Below, piece by piece: positions 1-9,582 of a stretch of DNA of 17,997 nt. The position numbers were made by a program, and so were the translations under genes. Within the stretch, counting starts at the first letter, position 1. Each line of letters starts with the position of its first letter. Under the pieces are notes generated by a model that did no database searches, was not told the origin of the DNA, and was given only the letters and a program-made list of their open reading frames with translations. This DNA comes from Flammula alnicola (taxonomy: Eukaryota > Basidiomycota > Agaricomycetes > Agaricales > Strophariaceae): assembly GCA_015499995.1 (NCBI GenBank), contig JADNRV010000677.1, positions 1 to 17,997 on the forward strand. The letters are read 5' to 3'.

Positions 1-34
1 ATGTATATCTAAATGTTATCTCTCAAGATATTGG

Positions 35-74
35 ATTCAGCAAATAACCGTGCGGAGCACGGTGATGCGCTAGT
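35..74 (+). mobile_element. Helitron-like 3' terminus, copy 1
   Basis: A perfect hairpin (CCGTGC, loop GGA, GCACGG; 48-62) is followed after 7 bases by CTAG (70-73) and then T (74). This is the known layout of Helitron 3' ends: a short GC-rich hairpin, then CTRR, inserted before a host T. A second copy lies at 2033-2072, and similarity between the two stops right after the T, as expected for a true element boundary. No Rep/helicase gene is visible, so the element is non-autonomous or its body lies left of the window. The boundary abuts the 300-base repeat that starts at 75, which suggests insertion into that repeat. The transposon identity is inferred from structure only. Confidence 0.6.
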
Positions 75-381
75 CTATATCTATATTCGCGCTAAGTTTC
101 CCATGCGTACCCATCGTGTCAGAATCGCTTGCGAGGCCGAAATTTTGGCTTAAGCTGGGTTTTTTGGCACTAAAAGGGAGCTTCGGAGGTTTCTTCATCC
201 TCCTGCAGCTAAGAATTTGAGATCGTTGAGAGCTTTCAGGTGCAGGGGCGCGTTCTTCTGCTGTTTACTGTTTATATGTTTGGCATCGGCGTCCGCTTAT
301 GTAAGGCATTCAGTGCTCCACTTCTTCTGCTGAGCGGCTTCTGATGCAAATGTGAGTGGGATTCTATAGTCGTTCTGCCAG
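75..381 (+). repeat. 300-base direct repeat, copy A
   Basis: This segment repeats at 1102-1401 in the same orientation. The copies differ at about 15 positions, and copy A has 7 extra bases near 265. No coding potential or transposase motif is visible. The left edge coincides with the Helitron-like end at 74, so the copy appears cut there. It is probably a fragment of an unidentified dispersed element. Confidence 0.85.
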
Positions 382-501
382 AATCTGTGTGCCTAACTTT
401 CCCTTCAGAGTCACTTGCACTGTCCAAAGTTCGGCTTAAGATCCTTATTTTTAGAGTAAAGCAGAGCTTCACTTTGGCTTCACTAAAAATTTAGAATTGT
501 C

Positions 502-606
502 GCAGTTTTCACACTAAATTGAAGCTTCAGAGATTTCTCCAGTGGACCAAGCAGACTGTATCTCTTCACTGACAACAGATTCCTTCAGTACAGTAACCTA
601 TGTAAC
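502..606 (+). repeat. Dispersed repeat R2, copy 1
   Basis: Positions 502-556 match 1937-1991 almost exactly, and 586-606 match about 1991-2010. Copy 2 lacks the roughly 30 bases that separate the two blocks here. A looser version of the same core (a run around AAATTT, then GCTTAAG, TTTTTGCACTAAA and GAGCTTC) also occurs inside the 300-base repeat at about 145-195 and 1167-1220, so the repeats look related. Confidence 0.75.
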
Positions 607-1101
607 TATGGTGCACGGTGCTTATAGACCGCTACTTTTGTACAATGGAAATAACATGACTACATTTCCCTCTTTTTCTTATCTACTTGGCGAAAATGCA
701 TCTTTTAGCATTCCGAACAAGACCTCCAAGCCGTTTTTCATTTGGATAAAAATTGACAGAGTTATTTATTTTTGCTGAGTCTGATTTGGCCAGCTTATGT
801 CATATTGTCTATATAAGGAAGGTGTTTCTATATTTAGTTATCAAAGGCACGAGCGAGGCTCTCGGGCACACGTCGGTGAGAGGTATACTTCTTCGAACTG
901 AATTGCTTGACCTTGAATTGAGCTTCTTTCGCTGAGAGACCATCTCTGTATGAATCCATCCATCTGACCATACGGTGTTCCCACTTCCGGATGGTATGAA
1001 TGTCGACAGATTTGAGGGCTTTCAGCATATTTTCTTGAAGTGTTTTGAAGGTGTGATCACAGTTTTCACGAAGATATCATTTGCAGTCCGCTTTTTCGAT
1101 G

Positions 1102-1401
1102 CTATATCTATATTCGCGCTAAGTTTCCCACGCATACCCATCGTGTCAGAATCGCTTGCGAGGCCGAAATTTTGGCTTAAGCTGGGTTTTTTGGCATTAA
1201 AAGGGAGCTTCAGAGGTTTCTTCATCCTCCTGCAGCTAAGAATTTGAGATCGTCAAGAGCTTTCAGGTGCAGGGGCGCGTTCTTCTGCTGTTTATATGTT
1301 TGGCATCAGCATCCACTTATGTAAGGCATTCAGTGCTCCACTTCTTTTGCCGAGCCGCTTCCGATGCAAATGTGAGTGGGATACTATAGTCATTCTGCCA
1401 G
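1102..1401 (+). repeat. 300-base direct repeat, copy B
   Basis: Partner of 75-381, offset by 1027 bases at its left edge. Eleven of about 15 substitutions between the copies change a CpG in one copy to TpG or CpA in the other, the pattern left by deamination of methylated cytosine. The family is not recognised. Confidence 0.85.
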
Positions 1402-1936
1402 TCCCGATTCATAACCCAGGCTGTCATTAGTACATGCACCTCCGACTCAGGGTTCCTAAATATATGAGGAAACAACTATGCGCATTGGTGCTAGAAAGTT
1501 AGCCTATGTTCAAGAGGTATGCAATTTTTTTTTCAGATATACGAGGTACTTTTATTTGGATAAGGCTTTGCCAACCCTCCCCTTAGCAGTTACAAAAAAG
1601 GAAATAATTTGTCACGTGCCGATCACAAACCTTCCTAACTAAGACTGATCTGTTACTTAACCGTGTTCAGACCGATCTGATAGCTGACATAATGCATCCA
1701 AATCTGGACATATTCTTGCCGTTAAGCCACAGGGAACTCAAGTGGGCTGTAAATTCATGGAAACAGTGCATAATCATTCGTAGGAATCCTCTAAATGTAT
1801 TATTCTGCCAAAAATATACCTCAAATTTTTATTTGGATAAGCCACGATGGGACCTCCCCAGCCTGTATGCCGGCAATTGCCGGTGCACACCTCTTGCCTA
1901 CGTTTCTGGTCAAAGCTGAAATTTCAACTTAAGCTA
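1402..1936. other. Gene-free repeat-area sequence
   Basis: No gene is supported here. The stretch contains a perfect 14-base palindrome at 1870-1883 and two copies of a short A/T-rich motif, TTTATTTGGATAAG, near 1552 and 1828. The only open frame (1692-1919) has no recognisable protein features and is taken as chance. Confidence 0.6.
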
Positions 1937-2010
1937 GCAGTTTTTGCACTAAATTGAAGCTTCAGAGATTTCTCCAGTGGACCAAGCCGACCAGTACAGT
2001 AACCTATGTA
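1937..2010 (+). repeat. Dispersed repeat R2, copy 2
   Basis: Second copy of 502-606, shortened by an internal deletion of about 30 bases. It lies directly upstream of the second Helitron-like end (2033-2072) and may be part of that element. It shows no open frame of note. Confidence 0.75.
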
Positions 2011-2032
2011 AGTACAACTTTAAGCAATTCTG

Positions 2033-2072
2033 ATTCAGCGAGGATCCGTGCGGAGCACGGAGATGCGCTAGT
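2033..2072 (+). mobile_element. Helitron-like 3' terminus, copy 2
   Basis: This is the second copy of the 40-base end at 35-74. It has the same hairpin (2046-2060) followed by 7 bases, CTAG (2068-2071) and T. The two copies agree at about 35 of 40 positions and differ mainly just 5' of the hairpin and at one base after it. The 5' end of this element (expected A|TC) was not identified. Some of the repeats between 1900 and 2030 may belong to it. Confidence 0.6.
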
Positions 2073-2554
2073 AAACTCTATTCTCCGACAGATGCTACGA
2101 CCACTCAAAATCCTTTTTACGTAAAAATGTCTGCGCGCTCAAAACTAAGTCCTGTGCTCCGCCGTCAGCTACGTCCAGTCCAGTTCAGGGGCAGTGCGCC
2201 ATATTATACTAACGTTGATATTGCCGATAAATAGTATGTACCTGTTCTTGAAAATCGTAACCATGCTGCGGCCTTGCTTTGGTGTCACGACTACAACAAT
2301 ATGAAGTGTGGGTAGTGATGTCGTCAACGCGGACAACGGTCGTCGTATTATATAGTGGCTTGGAAGCCAATTTTGACGTTCAATCGAGGAAAACATATAC
2401 ATACAGTGCGGAGCGAAACAAAGACATATGTAGAGAAATGGAACGCGAACTTGAAGTCCGATTACACAAATTCCCGACGTAATAATTCATAATTATCAGC
2501 CGCGTAATGGACGCCTTGTATAAATCAAGTCAATACCATCGAAAGAAATGTGAT
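2073..2554. other. Intergenic, possible last exon of the upstream gene
   Basis: No independent gene is visible. On the minus strand, a donor at 2574 (gtacgg) and an acceptor at 2515 would add an exon at 2462-2514 to the gene at 2555-3999. That would replace its last five residues by 17 others and make a 415-residue product. Otherwise the stretch is non-coding 3' sequence. Confidence 0.4.
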
Positions 2555-3999
2555 CTAATCAAAATACACCGTACCTTCTGGATTTTCAAGCAATGAATCG
2601 GCGTATCGCCTCCCAGTTGGCCGCTGATTAACGTGAATACTACTCATCGACGACATTCGCGTTAACATGCGGGTGATACTGAACTCTCGACCCCGAGAGG
2701 CTGTTCTGTCCGAGGTGGCGCTGCGATCGTTACTCGCGAAATATTTTTTCCAGGTCTTGTCGTCCAAATGAAGAGAGGAAATGATCACCCCGATGCATTG
2801 GTTCATGGGGGGTCTCTCTCCATACAGTGCATCAAATTCTCGGGCAGAAGGTCCTGCACTTGTCTTCCACTTGTTGTCGGGCGTATCCCATTGGTATTCA
2901 AATCGATTGTTGTTGGAATTGGCAGAAAACCTGCCATGAATAGACTCCCTGACATCGTTCTTGGACGTAAACGCTGCGATACCCCATGTCCTGGCGCGGT
3001 GCGTGCCATGAACGAAAAGGAGAGAACCATTTGATATGTTAGGAATGTGTTGTGCGATCGCGTGTTGATACCATGAAGCCGCATGCTCAACAAAATATTG
3101 CTTGACATCCGGCAACTGGAAGAATTGAACACGCAGGGTAGATGACAACCCCCCATGTGGTAAAACGATTATCGCCGCCTTGCCCCCTGATTTCTTCTCT
3201 ATCGAGAACTCATAAAAACTTGTATACACACAAGGATTCATTAACCATGACTGAGAATGTGAGAAGGAAGGTATGTAACTCACGTTTTCGACCTCGAATC
3301 GTCAACTCTTCTGATGTGATCGCTCAGATAGACGCATCGCTTCTGAATGTCGACCTGTTTGATGAAGGGGTGAGGATCGACCTGAAGATGGCGGTGATAG
3401 GAGCGAGGAGGAGGAATAGCACCAGCAGCTTCGTTCGCTTCGAATGATTGGAAGATATTGAAGAGACAGTGAAATTCGCCAGATTGATCGAGATAGCCAA
3501 GGTCCCCCACTTCAACGCCACGTAGCGTACCATCGCAGCTCCGGAGCATCGGAGAAGGATACCACAGAGGCATCGTGTCGTCATCTATGATTTTCGATTC
3601 CATATACAGCGGAATATGGTCGGTGCTAGACTTCTTGTGTATCCAGTTCTAAGGAGATTTAACGACATCTGTGAATATCTCGACTGGATCGGAGCAAGTT
3701 AACGAGTACCTCAATGTCCTTTTTCCTTTGGAATGGGACGAGTTTCGGGCGGTCTAAAATTCGTTAGATTATATACATTCGCATACCGAGGAATTGTTTC
3801 ATACCAATGGATTGCACCTTCGGTATATCCGGTATCGTGGATATTGACGAATACGAAGCATGCGAAGTAGCAGTATTATAGATTTGCGATTCCTCTATTG
3901 TCTGATGAAACATTTGTCAAGACTTTAATCAGCGATTGGGGATGGAGAACGCACCGTGAGCTTTCTCGTTGGTTGACCGATTGACGTTCGCGCCATCAT
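2555..3999 (-). CDS. Conserved-type fungal protein of unknown function (DLGYL/LFN module)
   Basis: Five exons reconstructed on the minus strand: 3999-3955, 3901-3805, 3753-3710, 3648-3284 and 3218-2555. The introns are 53, 51, 61 and 65 bases, each with GT donors, AG acceptors and matching phases, giving 404 residues. Features seen in order are a polar N-terminus, RPKLVPFQRKKDIENWI at about 48-64, MPLWYPSPM, GDLGYLDQSGEFHCLFNIF, FYEFSIEKKSG, VLPHGG, and NGSLLFVHG followed by ARTWGIAAF. There is no signal peptide or membrane segment. From memory, this order of motifs resembles an expanded family of agaricomycete hypothetical proteins that usually follow a Pro-rich N-terminus; no biochemical role is known to me. 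The start at 3999 is used because it opens the frame, but an in-frame acceptor at 4014 could join this to the gene upstream. An extra 3' exon (2462-2514) is possible. Confidence 0.8.
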
Positions 4000-4013
4000 T
4001 TGCTGTGTTGCAA

Positions 4014-6769
4014 CTAAAAGAAAATTGGAAGGAAGACGTCAGAATATAATGCCAAGACAAGCCTCTGCAGTAACGAATACCAACCGAGCTCTTGTTGATA
4101 CCGGAACGTCTGTCCTGGTGGAGGGTGATTGGGTGAAGGATAGATCTGAAGCAATGAATTGCGGGTCCGTCAGGAACTTCACGAGAACATATTGAGGGTC
4201 ATGCGGCAGAGTCTTACCTGGCCTGTGGGCATTGATTCTGGTAACCAAGAGCTCGAGGACGCCGAATTCGTGCCTTCGTCAATGTCAATCACTCTGCAAG
4301 TAACCAGTCCAACGAAAGAAAAAGCACACCATAAGGATTCTGCCATACTTCTGGAGCCATTTGACGCGGGCCTGGAGGCGGTTGAGGGCCGACAGAAGCA
4401 GGAATTTGAGTTATTTTATCTGTTGATCTGGCTGTAGGAGCCGGGTTTCGACTACTGGTGTTTCCGTAACCGCCTGCAGGGTTTTGCTGACTAGGACCGT
4501 CTCTTGAATGTCCAATCCAGCGCCGATCAGTGTTCTCTTCTTGCCCTCTATCTCGAGAAAGGGGCTGCGTGTTTTGAATATCATGCCATGCTCCTCCTCC
4601 TCCTCCTTGGCTGCTCTGTCTGACAGGAGGCGGAGGTCTACCCCCAATACAAGGTAATCCCCTCGTAGAGTCGTTCGAACTGGATGAAGACATAGGGTTT
4701 CCACTGCCACTCGAATGGCCGCCCGGCGGGCTCCAGTGGCTATGCCCATCGTCTTTTGGTCGCCAACCCCGATCACCCGCCTCCAACCGCGGCTCCTCTA
4801 TAGCTTTATCCCTCGGTAGGGCCTGCACATCCGGATTCTTAAGATTGTGCCATGATCCTCCTTGACTAGTTTGTCGCACAGGAGGTGGCGGTGCACCTCC
4901 AAGAGGGCGCACTCTCCTTGACGAGTCGTCCGAACTGGACAACGATGATAGCGGGTTTCCAGAGCTAGTGCTTGAGTACGCACTTGGCGGGCTTCGTTGG
5001 CTGTGTCCGTCGTCCTTGGGTCCGAACCAGCCCCCACCGCCCGTCTCCAGCCGAGGCTGCTCTTGCGTTCTGTCCCAGGGCACGTTTTCCACGTCTCGAT
5101 TATTAATATTGTGCCACGAGCTTCCTTGACTGCTTTGTCGAACAGGAGGTGGCGGAGCGCTTCCGACAGGGATTCTTCTTGTCGAATTGTCCGAACTGGC
5201 TGACGGTAGTAGGTTTTGATTGACGCTTGGAAACGCATTTGGGGTTTTTTGGTGACTCGGTAAGGCGTCTTCGGATGTAATCCAACTCTGATTAACATTC
5301 ACCACCGGCCATGGCCCCTCTTGCACCCTCTTAGGCCTTTGGAAGGCCTCGACATCCTGGGTACTGACCCACCCTCCTTGACTGCTTTGTCTCTCAGGAG
5401 GCGATGGAGCGCCTCCAAAGGAAGCTCCTCGTGGAAATGAATCTTCTGATCTGCTTGGAGGTGGTGGGTTACGAGTACTGTTACTCGCGTGACCACTTGG
5501 CCGTGTACGTCGACTGTTGTCCTCTGCTTTAGATCCAGACCAGCGCTCATCGCTGTCCCCCCATGGCTTCTCTTGCTCTCGGTCGCGGCTCGGATGCAAG
5601 GCCGGCACATCCTTCGCTCTTAATGGAGGTTGAGTCTGATCCGGTGGAGCTGCGTTGCGATAATCGAGTTCTATGAGGCATCGTTAACGTCAGGTTCTGA
5701 TGGTGATCTTTCCCCTGTACTTACCTGTATTACTAGGTAGTCGAAGTCGAGTATCGATGGGCTGGATAGATATTGATGGTCAACAAGGCTCGGTACTAGT
5801 TATATGTGATGAATTTAAACGTACTTGCTCGTAAGAAGCGATTGGGTTTCTCATTGGAGGGGTGAAATGACCTAGATTTTCCATGTTCATAAACGTATTC
5901 GAGAAAATGGTCAGAACGCTCACTGGAAGTGCCATGGTAATCAACGGAAGGGCGAGTAGCTGGAGGGTGTGAAGCAATCTAGTCAAGTTAAACAGGTCGA
6001 ATAGTTATAGTTTGACGATCGCTAAACATAAAGAAAACGAACGTACGGCATCCAATTGATGGTTCTGCGGGAATGACCCTCCTCCAGCTGGATGATGGCC
6101 AACTAACAAGTGTCAGTACAAACCTGGAGTCTGACACAAAGAGCATACCTGATACATGTAGGGCCTGTGCTTGAATGTTGAGTATGGTGCTACTGCTCGT
6201 ATTGGATCCTAGCTGCATGTTCCCGCCACTGCCCACGGTTACGCGCCTCTTGTTATAGCTCTCAGCCACGCTACTTGCTGATGAATTGCCGCTCTGGCTG
6301 TTGACTCCTTGCAGGACGGGAGGAGGTGCTCCGGAATACTGAGGATGGTGGCCTAACGGCGCCATCGTATGCTGACTGAATGGATGTTGTTGCTCTGGAG
6401 GATAGCGACCGACGTCATTGGAGGTGCGGATAGGTCCAGTTGGCACATGTGGGGGTCGCGAAGTATCGTCGGGAGGAGCCCATATTTGATGAATAAGAGC
6501 ACGTTCCTCCCGCTCTCCTTCATATCGGTCATCTTCATGTCCATGTGAATTAGTTGGACGCCAACTGCTAGTCATGGATGTTATATGTTACAACCATGAG
6601 TACCGACATCCTGACAACACACTCAAACACGCACTTAGTTGGCTTTCCATGTCCCGATCGACTGGTTGAAGCTGCAAAAACGAGTCAAGTTCTGTTATAT
6701 GCAGTCCTACAAGAACTTACCGGTGGGTCCATGCAGAGGACCAGATGGTTTTCTGGACCACTCATCCAT
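4014..6769 (-). CDS. Pro/Ser/Gly-rich protein with five ~85-residue repeats, unknown function
   Basis: Exons on the minus strand: 6769-6721, 6671-6635, 6567-6149, 6102-6047, 5978-5924, 5871-5825, 5761-5725 and 5670-4330. The introns between them are 49, 67, 46, 68, 52, 63 and 54 bases, and all phases agree. The start follows an in-frame stop nine bases upstream (TAG CAA GGT ATG). The large exon encodes five degenerate units with cores such as APPPPVRQSSQG and SWHNI, spaced 84-88 residues apart (Arg codons at 5392, 5140, 4876, 4621 and 4366). The protein is hydrophilic and probably disordered, with no signal peptide, membrane segment or known domain. The 3' end is uncertain: likely exons are 4291-4218 (after a short 38-base intron; the alternative is 4237-4218) and 4145-4014, ending at a stop 14 bases before the next start, about 748 residues in all. 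Reading straight on instead gives a stop at 4289. It may be the N-terminal half of one gene with 2555-3999. Confidence 0.7.
4351..5650 (-). repeat. Intragenic tandem repeat, five units of about 255 bases
   Basis: Within the large exon, a unit of about 255 bases (84-88 codons) recurs five times. Each unit contains a Trp/Gly/Asp-rich part (for example KDDGHS), a Ser/Asn-rich part with a GNP or RNP triplet, an Arg-rich part, then the PPPPVRQSSQGG core and an RDxxxEEPRLE-like stretch. The first and last units are the most diverged. The repeat lies in a single exon, so it probably arose by in-frame tandem duplication. Confidence 0.8.
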
Positions 6770-9044
6770 ACCTTGCTATCGATTTAAGAGGAAGTGTCGT
6801 TCGTAGCGACAAGACGTCCAGAGCTGCCACTCGGCCCCTGCCGCCGATATCTACTTCTGTCTTCATTGATACGGAAACGTGTGATTCATGATTCAGTGAA
6901 GATTCAGTTAATCATTTCTATACGACTTCGGGCCGCGGAATTTCCTTGCATGGTGTGAAGGGCGCCTATTTGGCCTCATTAATCAATAATTGGTAAAAGA
7001 TTATTTATGCTCATACTTAGAGGTGGAATGCGTGACATACGAAGTTTCCTCTCCTCCATGGTGTACATAGATTTCCAGCTTTGAATAGCGAGCACGAAAG
7101 ACTTCGGGGTGAGTCCTGTGTATTTTCAGGACGAGTGCCGTAAATTGACCCCAGGACCATTAATAGAGGGTGATATGTGGGGAAGGGGCATGCGTACGCC
7201 CTCGGATAGGCCGTTTCGGTCACTTGCACCTCGAATATCGCCCAGTGCGAACTAATGGAGCAAATATTGAAAGTAGGTTAGCGCGGTGGGAAATGTTGGT
7301 CATGACAGAGCAAGTCAGTTGACCTGGTTGGGTGCAAGAAAGGTCCAAAGGTCTGGCCACTGATTCAGTCACCCGTGCAGTGCGGATTCAGCGCCGGAAC
7401 TTTGACAGTCGAAGCAAAGTTGACGTGGGGTTATCAGATCTTGAAGAGTAGGACATCAAAAAGACATGATTATCGGGCCCACAGTCACATCCTGACAGGT
7501 AATAGAACTATTCTTGGAGGATTGGCCATACATAGTACGAACAGCGTGGTGGGGTTGAAGACAACGACGGCCCCTCACAGCGGGGTTTTAGAGGCTCATA
7601 GACATTATGCACAAATAACGGCAAAATCCGAATCCTCCCTGCACAGCTGCACGCCTTGCTCAGTGCGCCTCGCGACATGTCTGAAGTGGCCATTAATTCA
7701 ACTTGTCATGGACGAGCGATCATTCTCGCTAAATTATTTTGGAATGAGAATTTTTTCCCCGGAAGTCACGAACTTGTTCTCCAGAACAAGATTTCACAGC
7801 TTCAAGTCAATCGTACATAGTATCCTTGCCTTTTAAACCTTCGAATTCGACGTTCGACGGAATAAAGTTGCAGAGTCTCGTCCATTTGGATCCGTTGGAA
7901 TTTTGAATCCATGCAAAGTATTGCAGGCTTATTTAGCTTATTTAGGGCGCACGTATGGATGTTGGCTCTTTTCGTGGATCGGCTATATTGTTGAGACCTC
8001 GATATCCTCGATCTGTTCTGAGCACAGGTACAGCGCCATCCCTGGCACTGCAACACACATCTGATCACCTCTGCGGCTCTGCCTCGAGTCATTACCTAAA
8101 TCACGCTTGCAAGATGAATCCGGTAACACGAGAATAACCCTATCATGGTTTATTAATATTATGGAAGGGATAATATTGGTACAACGGTGAGAATCACCGT
8201 TAAAATTATGGACAATTCCATACAACGGATTATCTTGAAGAAACCTCTTTCTCACTGTTCTCACGCCCGTCGCTGAATTAATGAAGCTCCACTGGGTGAT
8301 TTATAGTTGACTCTGGTCAGTTGATCGAGGACGTATTCGAGCTACGTGATGTCGCTTGAAATAAATAGGCAGTGAATAGATATAGACTTATTTCGATGAG
8401 GACAAATGCCGAGTCGAGCTGAGAATCGAATATGAAGGACTTTCCAAAAATTACCTGAACTTACCCTCACGTTGATTTGGCATCGTGGCTCGAGAAATTA
8501 GGACGCAGTGTCCCTCATCGATCATCGTCGATCGGCGCAGGAATATTCCTGTCGGACAAGTGACGGTGTATGCGACTCGTTTGAGCCGTTGCATTAGGAG
8601 AGTAAGAAGAGTGAAAAGCTACTGTCTCCGGCAGAAAAAGAGAGTAGAGTGGATGTCCTATTTCATAAAAACAATTTGAACTCTGAAAACATCGTCGCTA
8701 GTAGCACCTAGCAAATACGTCGCTCAGCGAAACTGCTCATGTAATGTTCGTGGAAGCACTCACATGTCTATGAATATATTCTTTAGATGGCTCTTGGTCA
8801 TATTCCTTGTCATCGTTCTTTCCAAATTCTGAGTTGAGCAGTCGAGCATACAGATTCTTCAGCAGGCCGATGATGGAAAATTCCTTCATGGCTTATGCGC
8901 AGTAAACCATAGCAGAGGTGTTGATAAAATGGAATAAGTTCGGATCGAGCAAAATACACGCAGTCAATCACCGTGTATCTGATACATAGAGCTTCAGATT
9001 TATATACGCCAGCGATCCGAGAAGATAACGATTCTAGCCACGGT
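6770..9044. other. Long intergenic stretch without a supported gene
   Basis: No gene can be supported over about 2.3 kb. The longest open frame (plus, 7375-7836) lacks an ATG near its start and shows no domain, signal or repeat, so I treat it as chance. At 8183-8201 there is a perfect hairpin (8-base stem AACGGTGA, loop GAA). The start of the minus-strand gene at 6769 faces away from this region, so its promoter should lie in about 6770-7100. No clear TATA box was seen there. Confidence 0.5.
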
Positions 9045-9398
9045 ATGCCTGCCCCAATATTAAAACCTGATTTCTCCTGGTTTAGCCGCGGTCCAGTGAA
9101 AGAGACTTTAAGAGAGCAACATCAAAAGATCAAATTACGAACGAGTGTACCGTCCACCAATCTGGAAAGTATGACGTTAAGTGGGCTCAACGAAATGAGT
9201 CCCCGTGTTGAGATTATAAAAAGCGAGCACAGATTGAGCACAGAGGCGCGAACTGCCGGAGCAAGCTTGGTCGTTCTTAAAGAAACAAGCTGGCAGATTT
9301 ACCAGGGGGATACGACCATACGACCGAATGACGATATTATCGATATAGACAAAATTTCTGGAAAACAGACGTCCTGCGCATGGACTCTGGTGGATTGA
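9045..9398 (+). CDS. Doubtful small open frame upstream of HSF
   Basis: An ATG-initiated frame of 117 residues; the frame is open a further 24 codons upstream. The residue composition is balanced (few Cys, mixed charges, a stretch ILKPDFSWFSRGPVKETL near the start), which is more protein-like than other orphan frames here. There is no recognisable domain, signal peptide, membrane segment or intron. It sits in the same orientation just upstream of the heat shock factor gene, and its end overlaps sequence that should be promoter. A frame this long is expected about once or twice by chance in such a window. It may equally be non-coding. Confidence 0.2.
   Translation: MPAPILKPDFSWFSRGPVKETLREQHQKIKLRTSVPSTNLESMTLSGLNEMSPRVEIIKSEHRLSTEARTAGASLVVLKETSWQIYQGDTTIRPNDDIIDIDKISGKQTSCAWTLVD
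9356..9363 (+). promoter_or_regulatory. Possible minimal heat shock element
   Basis: TTCTGGAA matches a tail-to-tail pair of nGAAn units (TTC nn GAA), the core of the site bound by heat shock factors. It lies 220 bases before the HSF start codon, where an autoregulatory site would be reasonable. There is no clear third unit on either side, and such a short match also occurs by chance. Confidence 0.25.
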
Positions 9399-9582
9399 GC
9401 AATGGTAAATACAGTAGAGAGAATCGTCAGGTCCACGTCAGAACCCTCCTTGGATTGTGGAAAATAATTTCCTTTTATGTCTTCTTATTTAATTGCTTAT
9501 ATTTGGCAAGAGGCTTCGGGGTTCGTAATCTTGAGAGCCAAGTAGAGTGTTATAAGGATCCAACATCTCTCTCGGCCAGGAA

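Noticed and set aside
2803..3156. 117-codon minus-strand open frame
   Set aside because: A shifted-frame shadow of the last exon of the DLGYL-type gene, which carries the family motifs.
3251..3283. 33-base intron in the DLGYL-type gene
   Set aside because: The 65-base intron 3219-3283 uses the same donor, has normal length and joins the frame smoothly into FYEFSIEK; the 33-base version is below normal size.
4798..5298. 166-codon minus-strand open frame
   Set aside because: It overlaps the large repeat exon in another frame and lacks the repeat-like protein pattern; the exon frame fits all splice phases.
5780..5986. 68-residue minus-strand frame with a hydrophobic start that looks like a signal peptide
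   Set aside because: The sequence is explained by two exons (5978-5924 and 5871-5825) with a gtgagc donor between them; the hydrophobic part is intron read in the wrong frame.
7375..7836. 153-codon plus-strand open frame
   Set aside because: It has no ATG near its start, no signal peptide, domain or splice structure, and its composition is unlike the real genes. Frames of this length are expected about once by chance here.
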